Shown here one piece after another: positions 33,612 through 41,775 of a stretch of 64,000 nt of DNA. The stretch is from Syntrophobacterales bacterium. Its GTDB lineage: Bacteria > Desulfobacterota > Desulfobaccia > Desulfobaccales > 0-14-0-80-60-11. The DNA is taken from positions 52,825 to 116,824 of the forward strand of contig JALNYP010000002.1 of assembly GCA_023229795.1 (NCBI GenBank), given 5' to 3'. The position numbers and the translations under genes are program-made. Numbering within the stretch: the stretch's first letter is position 1; every line of letters starts with the position of its first letter. The notes under the pieces are model-generated. The model saw nothing but the letters and a program-made list of their open reading frames with translations, did not search any database and was not told the DNA's origin.

Positions 33612-33917
33612 TTGGCCAAGAGGGGACTCTCACACTTACAGAAAACCATCCTGCTCTTCATCAGTGACCAGGGGGGCTTTGCATCTTCCCGAGAAATTCT
33701 CTCGCGTGTGTGGGGCCCCTCCTTGAGGCCTGAAGAGACTGGATACGCATCAGCCCATGCCAGCCTATCCCGGAGCCTGAGCAGGTTGTGGCAACGGGGC
33801 TTGATCGACATTTTCAAAAAACTGTCGGGATCTGGCACAAGCACTTCTGCCACGATAATTGGCTTGACCCCAACGGGGAAGGAAATGGCCCGCTTCATTG
33901 TGGAAAAGAGCGGTTAA
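33612..33917 (+). CDS. Winged helix-turn-helix protein
   Basis: 101 residues, TTG start at 33612 after GGAGAGGTGAC. LSHLQKTILLFISDQGGFASSREILSRVWG, then ASLSRSLSRLWQRGLIDIFKKL and IIGLTPTGKEMARFI is a MarR/PadR-like winged helix: a DNA-recognition helix in the SLSRSLSRLW region, then a beta wing with the typical LTPTG start. It probably regulates the element's own genes. It precedes a long AT-rich gap and the restriction-modification gene, so it could control that gene, but no operator is obvious. Confidence 0.7.
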   Translation: MAKRGLSHLQKTILLFISDQGGFASSREILSRVWGPSLRPEETGYASAHASLSRSLSRLWQRGLIDIFKKLSGSGTSTSATIIGLTPTGKEMARFIVEKSG

Positions 33918-34333
33918 GGGGAAAGCAAATCCCCAAAAAGAGGGTAGGCCTGTAAATCGGCCTGATAATTTATTCGCTCTATTTGCCATGAAAATTTAAT
34001 GTTCTTAGTAAGTTATTGGTTTCTAAGTTGGAAAAGTTTCAATGATTTTTCTAGATTCTTCCGCCTGCGAGTCATACTTTGCCGCTATTTTTGGACACTT
34101 TTTTGAGTCTTTCCAACATACTCCCCCGCGAGACCAGGAATAAATAATAAAATCAATTTGATATGCTCTGTTTTTCAGCCCTTTTTTCTATAAAGGGAGA
34201 TGGTTAAGACCCTCCGTTTTTCAGAGTCGCCAGACCCTCTTTGCTTCCGGTGTCTCTGTTACCATTCATTTAACCGTTTTCCACTTCCCCAAAAAGCCTT
34301 TCTTGTGGCATAGTGCTTTTGGGTGAGACCCCG
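33918..34333. other. AT-rich gap before the restriction-modification gene
   Basis: About 415 bases with no gene. It holds long T runs and must contain the promoter of the restriction-modification pair. No clean -35/-10 or sigma54 site is visible. Confidence 0.4.
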
Positions 34334-37300
34334 ATGAATCCCCTTGAAACCTACCTCAAAGAATTATCCGAAATCCGCTCTTCCGGCGCGGCCGTCAAGG
34401 AGACCTCCTATTACGGCCCCCTGGCTACCCTGCTGAATGAAACCGGCAAGAGCCTCAAGCCCAAGGTGAAGTGCATCATTAACTTGCAGAACCAGGGCGC
34501 CGGATTGCCAGACGGGGGACTCTTTACCCAGGAGCAATTTCAGAAAGCCGGGGATCATGAACCCATGGCCGGCCAGATGCCGGCGCGCGGGGTGATCGAG
34601 GTCAAGTCAACCGGGGATGATGCCTGGGTGACCGCGGACGGCGAACAGGTGACCCGCTATTGGGGGAAATACCGCCAAGTCCTGGTGACCAACTATCGGG
34701 ATTTCGTCTTGGTGGGCCAGGACCCCGCGGGCAAGCCGGTGAAGCTCGAAACCTACCGCCTGGCCGATAGTGAAAAGGAATTTTGGCAGGCCGCCGCCCA
34801 TCCCCAGAAGACGGCTAAAGCCCAGGGCGAACGCTTCACCGAATATCTCAAGCGGGTGATGCTCCACGCCGCCCCCCTGGCCGGCCCCCAGGACGTGGCC
34901 TGGTTCCTGGCTTCCTATGCCCGGGACGCCAAGGCCCGGCTTGAAGGGAAGGACCTGCCAGCCCTGGCCGGGCTCCGGGTCGCCCTGGAAGAAGCCCTGG
35001 GCCTGAAGTTCGAGGGAACTAAAGCAGACCCCGACAAAGGCGATCACTTCTTCCGGTCAACCCTGGTGCAGACCATCTTTTATGGGGTCTTTGCCGCCTG
35101 GGTCCTCTGGCATAAAAAGACTCCACTCCCGAGTCCTCAGAACCTTTTTGACTGGCGCCTGACCCCCTGGTATCTCCACGTTCCCATGATCCGGGTCCTC
35201 TATGAGCAGGTGGCCACCCCCGCCAAGCTGGGACCCCTGGGTCTGGAAGAGGTTTTGGACTGGACCGCCAGCGTCTTGAACCGGGTGGACCGGGCCTCTT
35301 TCTTTTCTCAATTCGACGAAGGCCACGCGGTCCAATATTTCTATGAGCCCTTCCTGAAAGCATACGACCCCCAGCTACGCAAGGACCTGGGTATCTGGTA
35401 CACCCCGCCTGAGATTGTTCAGTACATGGTGGCCCGGGTGGATACCGTGCTCCGGGAAGAACTGGAGATTGTTGACGGCCTGGCCGACCCCCGGGTCTAC
35501 GTCCTGGACCCTTGCTGCGGGACCGGGGCCTACCTGGTGGAGGTCCTGAAGCATATTCACGCCACCTTGAAGGAGCGGGAGGACGCCTTGACCGCCCAGG
35601 ACCTCAAGGCCGCGGCGCTGGATAGGGTCTTCGGATTTGAGATTCTGCCGGCGCCTTTCGTGGTGGCCCACCTGCAAGTGGGGTTACTTTTGCAGAACCT
35701 GGGCGCGCCCCTTTCGGAAGAGAAGGCGGAACGGGCCGGGGTCTTCCTGACCAATGCCCTTACCGGCTGGGAGCCGCCGACAGGCCCTAAACAACATCTC
35801 ATGTTTCCGGAGATGGAAGCAGAACGGGACGCGGCCGAAGAGGTCAAGCGGGACAAGCCCATCCTGGTGATCCTGGGCAATCCCCCTTACAACGCCTTTG
35901 CCGGGGTAAGCGCCGAAGCGGAAAAGACTCTGGTGGAGCCTTACAAGGATGGGCTCATTTCCCGGTGGGGCGTTAAGAAGTTCAACCTGGATGATCTTTA
36001 TGTGCGGTTCTTTGGCCTGGCAGAGCGCCGCATCGCCGGGATGACCGGGAAGGGTGTAGTCTGCTACATTTCCAATTTTTCCTATCTGGGTGGCTCTTCC
36101 TTTGTGGTCGTGCGCCAACACTTTCTTTCCCAGTTCGACGCCCTGTGGTTCGATTGCCTGAATGGCGATAGCCGGGAGACCGGCAAGCTCACTCCGGAGG
36201 GTAACCCCGACCCCAGTGTCTTTTCCACGGAATACAACCGCGAAGGTATCCGGGTAGGCACGGCCATCGGCCTGATGGTGCGGCATAAACAGCGTAGGGC
36301 CGAACCTAAAACCCGCTTCCGGCATTTTTGGGGAGTGACCAAGAGGGCCGACTTGCTGGAAAGCCTCAAGGCTCCAAATTTTGATGACCAGTATAAAAAT
36401 GTCATTCCGCAAGAGAATAATCGCTTCTGCTTTCGCCCTTCTGAAGTCTCAAATCATTACCTCACATGGCCGAGAGTATCGGATTTATGCGCCTACGAAC
36501 CATTTAACGGGCCTATTGAGAGAAGAGGTAACGCCTTAATTGTCTTTAATGGGGAAAAAGAAAAACTATCATTGCTAGAGGCATATCTTGACCCAGCCAA
36601 AACAGATGAAGAGATCCTTTCATTGGCTCCCCGCTTGATGAAATCTTCAGGAGAATTCAAGGCAAAGAAAACGCGCAACTTATTGAAAGGCAGAGTAGAT
36701 TATGCCGAAGATAAAATTGTAAGATACCCGTTCAAGCCTTTTGATATTCGCCTTGCATACCTGGATGCCGGGATTCAGCCGTTGTTTTCAAGACCAAGCC
36801 CCGAACTCTTAGCACAGCGTGTTATTCCTGGGAACGCCTTTTTCATAACCAGAGATACTCCTGATAAATACCCGGAAGGAACCCCTTTCTTCTTCTCCAA
36901 TCTGGTTTGTGACTACGACAGTCTTTCCGGCCACGCAAGACTTTTCCCTATTTTGGTTTTTCCTAAGTCTCTCCAAAAAGCTAATAAAACTTGCCCCCAA
37001 AATGCTACCTTGCCTTTTGCAGAAGTCCAGGAAATCAAGCCCACAGCGAATCTCTCCAACACCGCCCGGACATATCTTGCCGCCCTGGGTTTTCCTAATC
37101 CTGACACCGATACCGAGACCGCCGCTCTCATCTGGATGAACGCTCTGGCCATAGGTTATGCCCCCGCCTACTTGACTGAGAACGCCCACGGTTGCCAGGA
37201 CTGGCCCCGAGTGCCCCTCCCGGATACCGCCGAGGCTTTGCAAGCCTCCGCCCGATTGGGCCGGGAGCTTGCCGCCCTGCTGGACCCGGAAACCCCGGTA

Positions 37301-37834
37301 GCGGGAGTGACAGCCGGTGCCATCCGGCCGGAATTGAAACCCCTGGCCATGATCTCCAAGGTGGGCGGCGGCGCCTTGAACCCTGACGCCGGCGACCTGG
37401 CCTTGACCGTGGGGTGGGGCCATGGTGGGAAAGACGGGGTGACCATGCCCGGCAAAGGCAAAGTGATCACCCGGGACTACACCCCGGAAGAATTGAGGGT
37501 TATCCGGGAAGGGGCCGGGGTCCTGGGCCTGACCCCGGAGCAAGCCTTTGAACGCTTGGGAGAGACGACCTGCGACATCTACCTGAACGAGGTGGCCTAC
37601 TGGCAGAACATCCCGGCCCGGGTCTGGGGCTATTACATCGGGGGCTACCAGGTCATCAAGAAGTGGCTCAGTTACCGGGAGCATGATCTTTTGGGCCGCC
37701 CCCTCACCATGGCAGAGGTCCGAGAAGTCACCAACATGGCCCGGCGCCTGGCCGCCATTGTCTTAATGGAACCGACCCTGAACGCCAATTACCAGGCCGC
37801 TAAAGATTACTGTTACCCTTTAGATAAGAGGTAG
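34334..37834 (+). CDS. Single-chain restriction-modification enzyme (Type IIG/ISP-like)
   Basis: 1166 residues from ATG 34334. The N-terminal nuclease shows LPDGGLF (Asp60) and GVIEVKST (Glu89, Lys91), a PD-ExK pattern, in a domain of about 180 residues. There is no helicase motor. An N6-adenine methyltransferase follows: motif I VLDPCCGTGAYLVEVL (about residue 392) and motif IV GNPPYNAF (about 516). The remaining 600 residues, including VCYISNFSYLGGSSF, should hold the recognition domain. This layout fits 'type ISP' proteins that lost or never had the helicase, and Eco57I-like enzymes. It cuts unmodified DNA and methylates its own. The only partner is the next gene, 2 bases on. Confidence 0.85.
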   Translation: MNPLETYLKELSEIRSSGAAVKETSYYGPLATLLNETGKSLKPKVKCIINLQNQGAGLPDGGLFTQEQFQKAGDHEPMAGQMPARGVIEVKSTGDDAWVTADGEQVTRYWGKYRQVLVTNYRDFVLVGQDPAGKPVKLETYRLADSEKEFWQAAAHPQKTAKAQGERFTEYLKRVMLHAAPLAGPQDVAWFLASYARDAKARLEGKDLPALAGLRVALEEALGLKFEGTKADPDKGDHFFRSTLVQTIFYGVFAAWVLWHKKTPLPSPQNLFDWRLTPWYLHVPMIRVLYEQVATPAKLGPLGLEEVLDWTASVLNRVDRASFFSQFDEGHAVQYFYEPFLKAYDPQLRKDLGIWYTPPEIVQYMVARVDTVLREELEIVDGLADPRVYVLDPCCGTGAYLVEVLKHIHATLKEREDALTAQDLKAAALDRVFGFEILPAPFVVAHLQVGLLLQNLGAPLSEEKAERAGVFLTNALTGWEPPTGPKQHLMFPEMEAERDAAEEVKRDKPILVILGNPPYNAFAGVSAEAEKTLVEPYKDGLISRWGVKKFNLDDLYVRFFGLAERRIAGMTGKGVVCYISNFSYLGGSSFVVVRQHFLSQFDALWFDCLNGDSRETGKLTPEGNPDPSVFSTEYNREGIRVGTAIGLMVRHKQRRAEPKTRFRHFWGVTKRADLLESLKAPNFDDQYKNVIPQENNRFCFRPSEVSNHYLTWPRVSDLCAYEPFNGPIERRGNALIVFNGEKEKLSLLEAYLDPAKTDEEILSLAPRLMKSSGEFKAKKTRNLLKGRVDYAEDKIVRYPFKPFDIRLAYLDAGIQPLFSRPSPELLAQRVIPGNAFFITRDTPDKYPEGTPFFFSNLVCDYDSLSGHARLFPILVFPKSLQKANKTCPQNATLPFAEVQEIKPTANLSNTARTYLAALGFPNPDTDTETAALIWMNALAIGYAPAYLTENAHGCQDWPRVPLPDTAEALQASARLGRELAALLDPETPVAGVTAGAIRPELKPLAMISKVGGGALNPDAGDLALTVGWGHGGKDGVTMPGKGKVITRDYTPEELRVIREGAGVLGLTPEQAFERLGETTCDIYLNEVAYWQNIPARVWGYYIGGYQVIKKWLSYREHDLLGRPLTMAEVREVTNMARRLAAIVLMEPTLNANYQAAKDYCYPLDKR

Positions 37835-37836
37835 CA

Positions 37837-39261
37837 ATGACAGAACCAATCAGAGTGATAGTCGGGCCGTCTTCTCACTACCATCAACTCAAGTCGGGGC
37901 AGATCAAATATCAGAAGAGTAAGCCAGCAAACCCGATTTGGCGAATTTTAGCGATAGACGAACACAACAACAAGCTGCATATGCGCTTCTTTGCCAGCCC
38001 GCCCTCTCCGGAAGACATTGACAAGATCATCATGGGAATGCTTTCAGCCGAGAATCTGGTTACCGAAGATATCGTGATCCCAAAGACAGTCGAAAGATTG
38101 TGCCCCGGCTTACAGAAGAAACTTATGGCCCGCGGTACACCGGTATACGTCCCGGCCCATGGTTTTGCTTCTGGATCTCTAGGAGCCAAAGAGTCGGAAA
38201 AGTTTCTATCTAACTTGGGAGCTTGCCTCTACTGGGTTAGGGAAAGCATGGCTTCATGTGAAGAGATCGCCGCCGTTGCAGGTAATCATTTAGGTCATAT
38301 CAGTACTAACTTATGGCTGAATGACGTTAAAGAAGATGGGAAGTCAATCATCGCTGAAAAGCTTGCCCAAGATATTACGCGCCTCCGAGGCCGTGACCCG
38401 GAATTTGGACGGAAAATGCGGTGGAATGAATTATGGGGACCTCTCAATAAAGGCAGCTATATCCCTCCGCCAGAAGATGTTTTAGCCACTCTTCTTAGCA
38501 ACCCCACCCGTCTCCTCGAAAAACCAGGACTGCGCGATGTCGTACTTCAACTCAAAAGGATCAGGGATGCAGAACCTGAGCAAAAGTTGTCTTTGGTTCA
38601 GCAACTTGGAGCGTTAGCAGTGATCAACCAGGTTGATAGTATAAGGCGAAGCCACTACGGGAATTTTCTTTCTTATCTGAGTTTCTATTTGCCGGACAAA
38701 TCGCTGAGATATTTGATATTGCTGGGCATGAAAGAAGCCTTCAAGATGCTCATAGGCCTCGAAATGGGCCTGTTACAGGTTTTGACAGCCAAAGTTGTCG
38801 TGCATTATCCGAGGGATTGCGCCGACATCTCGCTGCGGGGCATTCCCGCTCATCATCGCCTTGAAAAGATGGTTCAGCAACTATCTGGTGGAAAAATCGC
38901 GATTACTCCCGAGCTTACAAGTTTCAATCCGAGAACTTCTGAATTCCCGCCCGAATTGCGGGAGATATGGGCGACTTTTTATTCATATCGGTTTTCTTCC
39001 CGCACGCCATTCAACCCAGCACAATGCCTCATACCGGTAACCAAGGCCGGCACGCAGAAAAGTGAAGGGCTCCTATTTGTCCTGGCCCTCTTACCAAGGA
39101 ATACGAAAACGTATGTCCCCATTGGAGATCATGAATTGGCGAGCAGGATGACTTTTCTCGTGAACGAACGACTTGCCCGCAATGGCAAAGGTGTTACCTG
39201 TCAAGTTGGGCCTATGCAGATGTACGGCGAGCTGATGGAAATCGGAGATCCTCCACTTTGA
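37837..39261 (+). CDS. Unknown 474-aa protein paired with the restriction enzyme
   Basis: Starts two bases after the restriction-modification stop (AAGAGGTAGC upstream), so it is translated from the same message. No signal peptide or clear membrane helix. It begins IRVIVGPSSHYHQLKSG and has several Lys/Arg-rich stretches, an Asn/His/Trp-containing segment (GNHLGHISTNLWLNDV) and a late LPRNTKTYVPIGDHELASRM. I do not recognise a family: no nuclease, helicase, methylase or ATPase motif. The tight coupling suggests an accessory, specificity or control role in the restriction system or a second layer of defence. Confidence 0.65.
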   Translation: MTEPIRVIVGPSSHYHQLKSGQIKYQKSKPANPIWRILAIDEHNNKLHMRFFASPPSPEDIDKIIMGMLSAENLVTEDIVIPKTVERLCPGLQKKLMARGTPVYVPAHGFASGSLGAKESEKFLSNLGACLYWVRESMASCEEIAAVAGNHLGHISTNLWLNDVKEDGKSIIAEKLAQDITRLRGRDPEFGRKMRWNELWGPLNKGSYIPPPEDVLATLLSNPTRLLEKPGLRDVVLQLKRIRDAEPEQKLSLVQQLGALAVINQVDSIRRSHYGNFLSYLSFYLPDKSLRYLILLGMKEAFKMLIGLEMGLLQVLTAKVVVHYPRDCADISLRGIPAHHRLEKMVQQLSGGKIAITPELTSFNPRTSEFPPELREIWATFYSYRFSSRTPFNPAQCLIPVTKAGTQKSEGLLFVLALLPRNTKTYVPIGDHELASRMTFLVNERLARNGKGVTCQVGPMQMYGELMEIGDPPL

Positions 39262-39343
39262 AAAGCTCGCCGTGTTCCTAAACCAATCTTCTTAAACGCC
39301 CAAATACCTTGCCGAGCTACCTTCAGGCCGGGCATGAACTCGG

Positions 39344-39526
39344 TTAATGTCGGTTCTTGTCCTTCAAGGCCTCTCGCTCCTTCTGGTCCTCCAGATCCTT
39401 CATGTGGTTCTCCAGGGGCGGCAGATGCGGATACTTCTCCGCGTACGCGTCTTGCAAAGCTTTGGCCAAGTCCGGCGGCGTGGCGGTCCGCTTCGAGGGC
39501 TGCGGAACCTTCTTGTCAGATGACAT
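39344..39526 (-). CDS. Small unknown protein, 60 aa
   Basis: The only gene of the element on the minus strand. ATG 39526 has GGTGA upstream and the frame runs to 39344; it also stays open further upstream but only poorly. MSSDKKVPQPSKRTATPPDL is followed by an Ala/Glu/Lys-rich, highly charged tail (AEKYPHLPPLENHM). No motif. Could be real or chance. Confidence 0.4.
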   Translation of the reverse strand: MSSDKKVPQPSKRTATPPDLAKALQDAYAEKYPHLPPLENHMKDLEDQKEREALKDKNRH

Positions 39527-39750
39527 TTTTTCACCCCATGTCTCGAGCGTGTCTCTTCGGTGGAAGCTATGGTAGCTCAAAATATGCTGAAAGTTCAAGT
39601 ATGGGTCTTTTTCCCCCACCTGATTTCCTGGGCCGCTTCCGGTCAAAGAAGCATCCCTGATTATGTAAGAGAATTCGAGGGCAAAAATCGGTAGTTTCCC
39701 CGATTGACTGGAATGGTTTAAAAGGGTGAGATGGGGGATAAGGGGGGATA

Positions 39751-40074
39751 ATGAAATCGAAACTGGTGCCACTGATAATTGGAATAGGGCTGATGCTATG
39801 TCCAAGTATTGGAAGAACACAGTCAATTGGACATACAATAAGTGGGGAACCTGTATATGCAAATCCTGGGCAAGAAAAGCGCGATAAACAACGGTTTGAA
39901 TGGCAAAAGGAAGACCGACAGAATCAAAAAGAAATGAAGGAGGAACAGGAAACCCGGGCGCAAGATGCGCGGCGGGAATCAGCCTATGCGGGATCCAAGG
40001 CCGCCCACAGGGCTAAAGTCAAAAAGATGCGGAAGGCAGCGGGACCTTTCAATTCTTGGCAATTAAATCACTGA
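39751..40074 (+). CDS. Small secreted protein with charged coiled-coil tail
   Basis: 107 residues. Signal peptide MKSKLVPLIIGIGLMLCPS, then GHTISGEPVYANPG and a Glu/Lys/Arg/Gln-rich helical tail. GGGGGGATA precedes the ATG. No family recognised. Sits near the right end of the element, followed 130 bases later by a second small secreted protein. Confidence 0.55.
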   Translation: MKSKLVPLIIGIGLMLCPSIGRTQSIGHTISGEPVYANPGQEKRDKQRFEWQKEDRQNQKEMKEEQETRAQDARRESAYAGSKAAHRAKVKKMRKAAGPFNSWQLNH

Positions 40075-40203
40075 TGGCGAACAGCGGCGGAAGCGGCTTA
40101 ACGAGAATCCCGGAATGCAAGGATTAAAAAACTGCAGCGCTCCCGGGGAAGGAAAGTCAAATCCCGGCAGGTGTTAAATCGTTAAGAAAGGGAGAGATGG
40201 AAA

Positions 40204-40479
40204 ATGAAAAAATGTATGAAATTCATGGTCCTTGCAATACTGCTAATGGGGCAAATAGGTTGGGCCGACGATACTCTACCTTATGCGCCAGACCGGGTGA
40301 ATACCAATTATTGCACGAGCCAAGACGTGTTGGAGAACCGGAAGATTCCCATAACCCCCGAAATGATGAAAAATCAATGTAATCCTTTAAGGCTTAACCC
40401 GGAAGAGTCTTTCTGGGTGGCAGAAAGGGATGGGAGGCTGCGGCTGGTGGACCCGATCATTTCACAGAAATTAAAATAA
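40204..40479 (+). CDS. Small secreted protein, 91 aa
   Basis: Signal peptide MKKCMKFMVLAILLMGQIGWA, mature part DDTLPYAPDRVNTNYCTSQDV with two cysteines (one in NYCTSQ, one in KNQCNPL) that could form a disulfide. GGGAGAGATGGAAA upstream. Family unknown. Last convincing gene of the element before its right end. Confidence 0.55.
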   Translation: MKKCMKFMVLAILLMGQIGWADDTLPYAPDRVNTNYCTSQDVLENRKIPITPEMMKNQCNPLRLNPEESFWVAERDGRLRLVDPIISQKLK

Positions 40480-41260
40480 AGGTTGTTCTCAGGAAGATGG
40501 GCATCGCCATGTTTCAGTAAGCCCTGAAGGCCCTGCCCCTATTATTGCCCCGAAGGAGATCGTGCCTCCTGCGGCATCTGGTGAGGTCGCCCCGGAGACC
40601 CCGGCCAATCCCCCGGGCGAGGAGGCGAGCACCCCTTAAAAAATGCGTGAAGCATTTGTAGGGCCATTCTGACACCGGGCCAGCACCCCCTTTCAGGAGA
40701 AGTTTTTTTATTCAAAATTTTTGGGAATCAGAAAGCCAGGGGGGGGTGTTGACGGATTTGTCAGACGAAAAAAAGAGAAAAATCTCTGCGAGGGTCATAG
40801 ATTGATAGGGGGAGGTATGGGACCCGTCCTAGGCATTGGGTTTCGGGGGCCGCAATCCTTGGGGCCTGGGGCAGAGGACAGGGGGCGCAGGTTGCCCAGC
40901 AGGTCGCCGTGAGCGTAGGTCGGGCAGCGTGACCAGGGGCAAGTAGGAAGAGGGACCGGGCCACCTGGTGGGCCAGAGCCAGGAGAGCGCCACAGACAGC
41001 CCCCCCTTCCATCTTGAATATCCCTATCACTCCCCCGTAAGCCTTTGACCGGCTCCCTTCCTCTCAAACGATCCTCTGAGAAGCCCCATATTGATCGAAA
41101 AGGGTTGGCCTCTTCTACCGGCCACGGGGATAGGAAGCGCTGCCAGGAAAACCGACCGCATGAGAAGCCCCATGAAGGCGCGAACTGGCCTTGACCCTGC
41201 CCATTACCCCTGTCTATTCTCGGAGGGAAGGGCATCTTGAGTGCAGGGAAAAATGGCAGA
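40480..41260. other. Right-end region of the element without convincing genes
   Basis: About 780 bases. A proline/glutamate-rich open frame follows directly (to 40639) but has no start codon, so it may be a remnant. The rest is GC-rich with only shadow frames. No promoter or repeat stands out until the 21-base repeat at 41261. Confidence 0.4.
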
Positions 41261-41281
41261 CGTGCACACTATATGCACACC
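41261..41281. repeat. Right terminal 21-base repeat (putative integrase arm site)
   Basis: Same orientation as 26143-26163 and identical except for one base (GTGCACACTATATGCACAC core). It lies 66 bases inside the right attachment repeat. Confidence 0.6.
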
Positions 41282-41295
41282 GAATAAAAAAGGAA

Positions 41296-41331
41296 AAGGC
41301 AAGTTTAGGATATTCGCCTGTAACTTGCCTT
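41296..41331 (-). terminator. Element-supplied terminator for tRNA-Pro
   Basis: On the minus strand AAGGCAAGTT pairs with AACTTGCCTT (10 perfect bases) and runs into TTCCTTTTTT. It lies 17 bases beyond the tRNA 3' end and replaces the original terminator now at 25918-25951. Confidence 0.75.
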
Positions 41332-41347
41332 TATAATTATCAATTTC

Positions 41348-41424
41348 TGGTCGGGACGAGAGGATTTGAACCTCCGACCCCCTGAACCCCATTCAGGTGC
41401 GCTACCAGTCTGCGCCACGTCCCG
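41348..41424 (-). tRNA. tRNA-Pro (anticodon GGG)
   Basis: A complete 77-base cloverleaf with encoded CCA. Acceptor CGGGACG/CGTCCCG, anticodon arm CCTGA-AT-GGG-GT-TCAGG, T arm with GGTTCAAATCC. The 3' 53 bases (41348-41400) are the right attachment repeat of the element, so the element replaced and restored the tRNA 3' part. A strong promoter is just upstream. Confidence 0.96.
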
Positions 41425-41434
41425 ACAACGAAAT

Positions 41435-41463
41435 AATATATCAACTGGGATTTTCCCTGTCAA
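41435..41463 (-). promoter_or_regulatory. Sigma70 promoter of tRNA-Pro
   Basis: On the minus strand TTGACA (41463-41458), a 17-base spacer and TATATT (41440-41435) sit 11 bases before the tRNA 5' end. Both hexamers are near consensus. Confidence 0.8.
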
Positions 41464-41532
41464 TTGCTGGCGCCATTAAAGGTGGCGCCGGCGCGATTTT
41501 TATGAATAGAAGCTATTTCAAAACTGGTTTTT

Positions 41533-41604
41533 CTGTCATCCTGAACCTATTGAAAGATCTCAATCTATTGAAAATACGAGATTCTTCGCTGCACTCAGAA
41601 TGAC
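41533..41604. repeat. 72-bp MITE-like repeat with inverted ends
   Basis: Starts TGTCATCCTGA and ends TCAGAATGACA, which are inverted copies with one mismatch; the inside has GATCTCAATC and GAGATTCTTCGCTGC. Elements with this TGTCAT..ATGACA edge are scattered in many genomes (recalled). It lies in the 350-base gap between tRNA-Pro and the EF-G-like gene, which otherwise holds only that gene's leader (GGAAGGGAGAGTTTG). Confidence 0.6.
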
Positions 41605-41775
41605 AATTTCCCCGGGCTGAGGTTTTGAAATGACTTCTATTCTGCCGCTCGCTCCCGCCACCGGAAAGAGAGTGGAAAAGCGGTTGAGATTTATGGACAA
41701 ACCTGTTAATTTTAAAAGGTTGCCCCGGACCGGGCTTCCGGACGGGGAGGTAACCTCGAGGGAAGGGAGAGTTTG

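Larger units (their letters stand above)
25970..41400. mobile_element. Integrated element of about 15.4 kb in tRNA-Pro(GGG)
   Basis: Boundaries are the 53-bp direct repeats that duplicate the 3' part of tRNA-Pro. A tyrosine integrase gene begins about 160 bases inside the left repeat. Contents in order: integrase, two unknown genes, an AlpA-like small protein, replication protein, DnaB helicase, a helicase N-domain orphan, ERCC4 nuclease, PC4-like protein, an unknown hydrophilic protein, a winged-helix protein, a restriction-modification enzyme with an unknown partner, and small secreted proteins. All but one small gene read left to right. There is no structural phage gene, terminase, relaxase or type IV secretion gene. 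It best fits a phage satellite-like or replicating integrative element (inference). Confidence 0.88.

Noticed and set aside
40480..40639. Pro/Glu-rich small protein
   Set aside because: The frame ends EASTP but has no start codon or ribosome site; may be a remnant.
25970..41400. Complete prophage
   Set aside because: No terminase, portal, capsid, tail or lysis genes are visible; replication genes alone do not make a phage.
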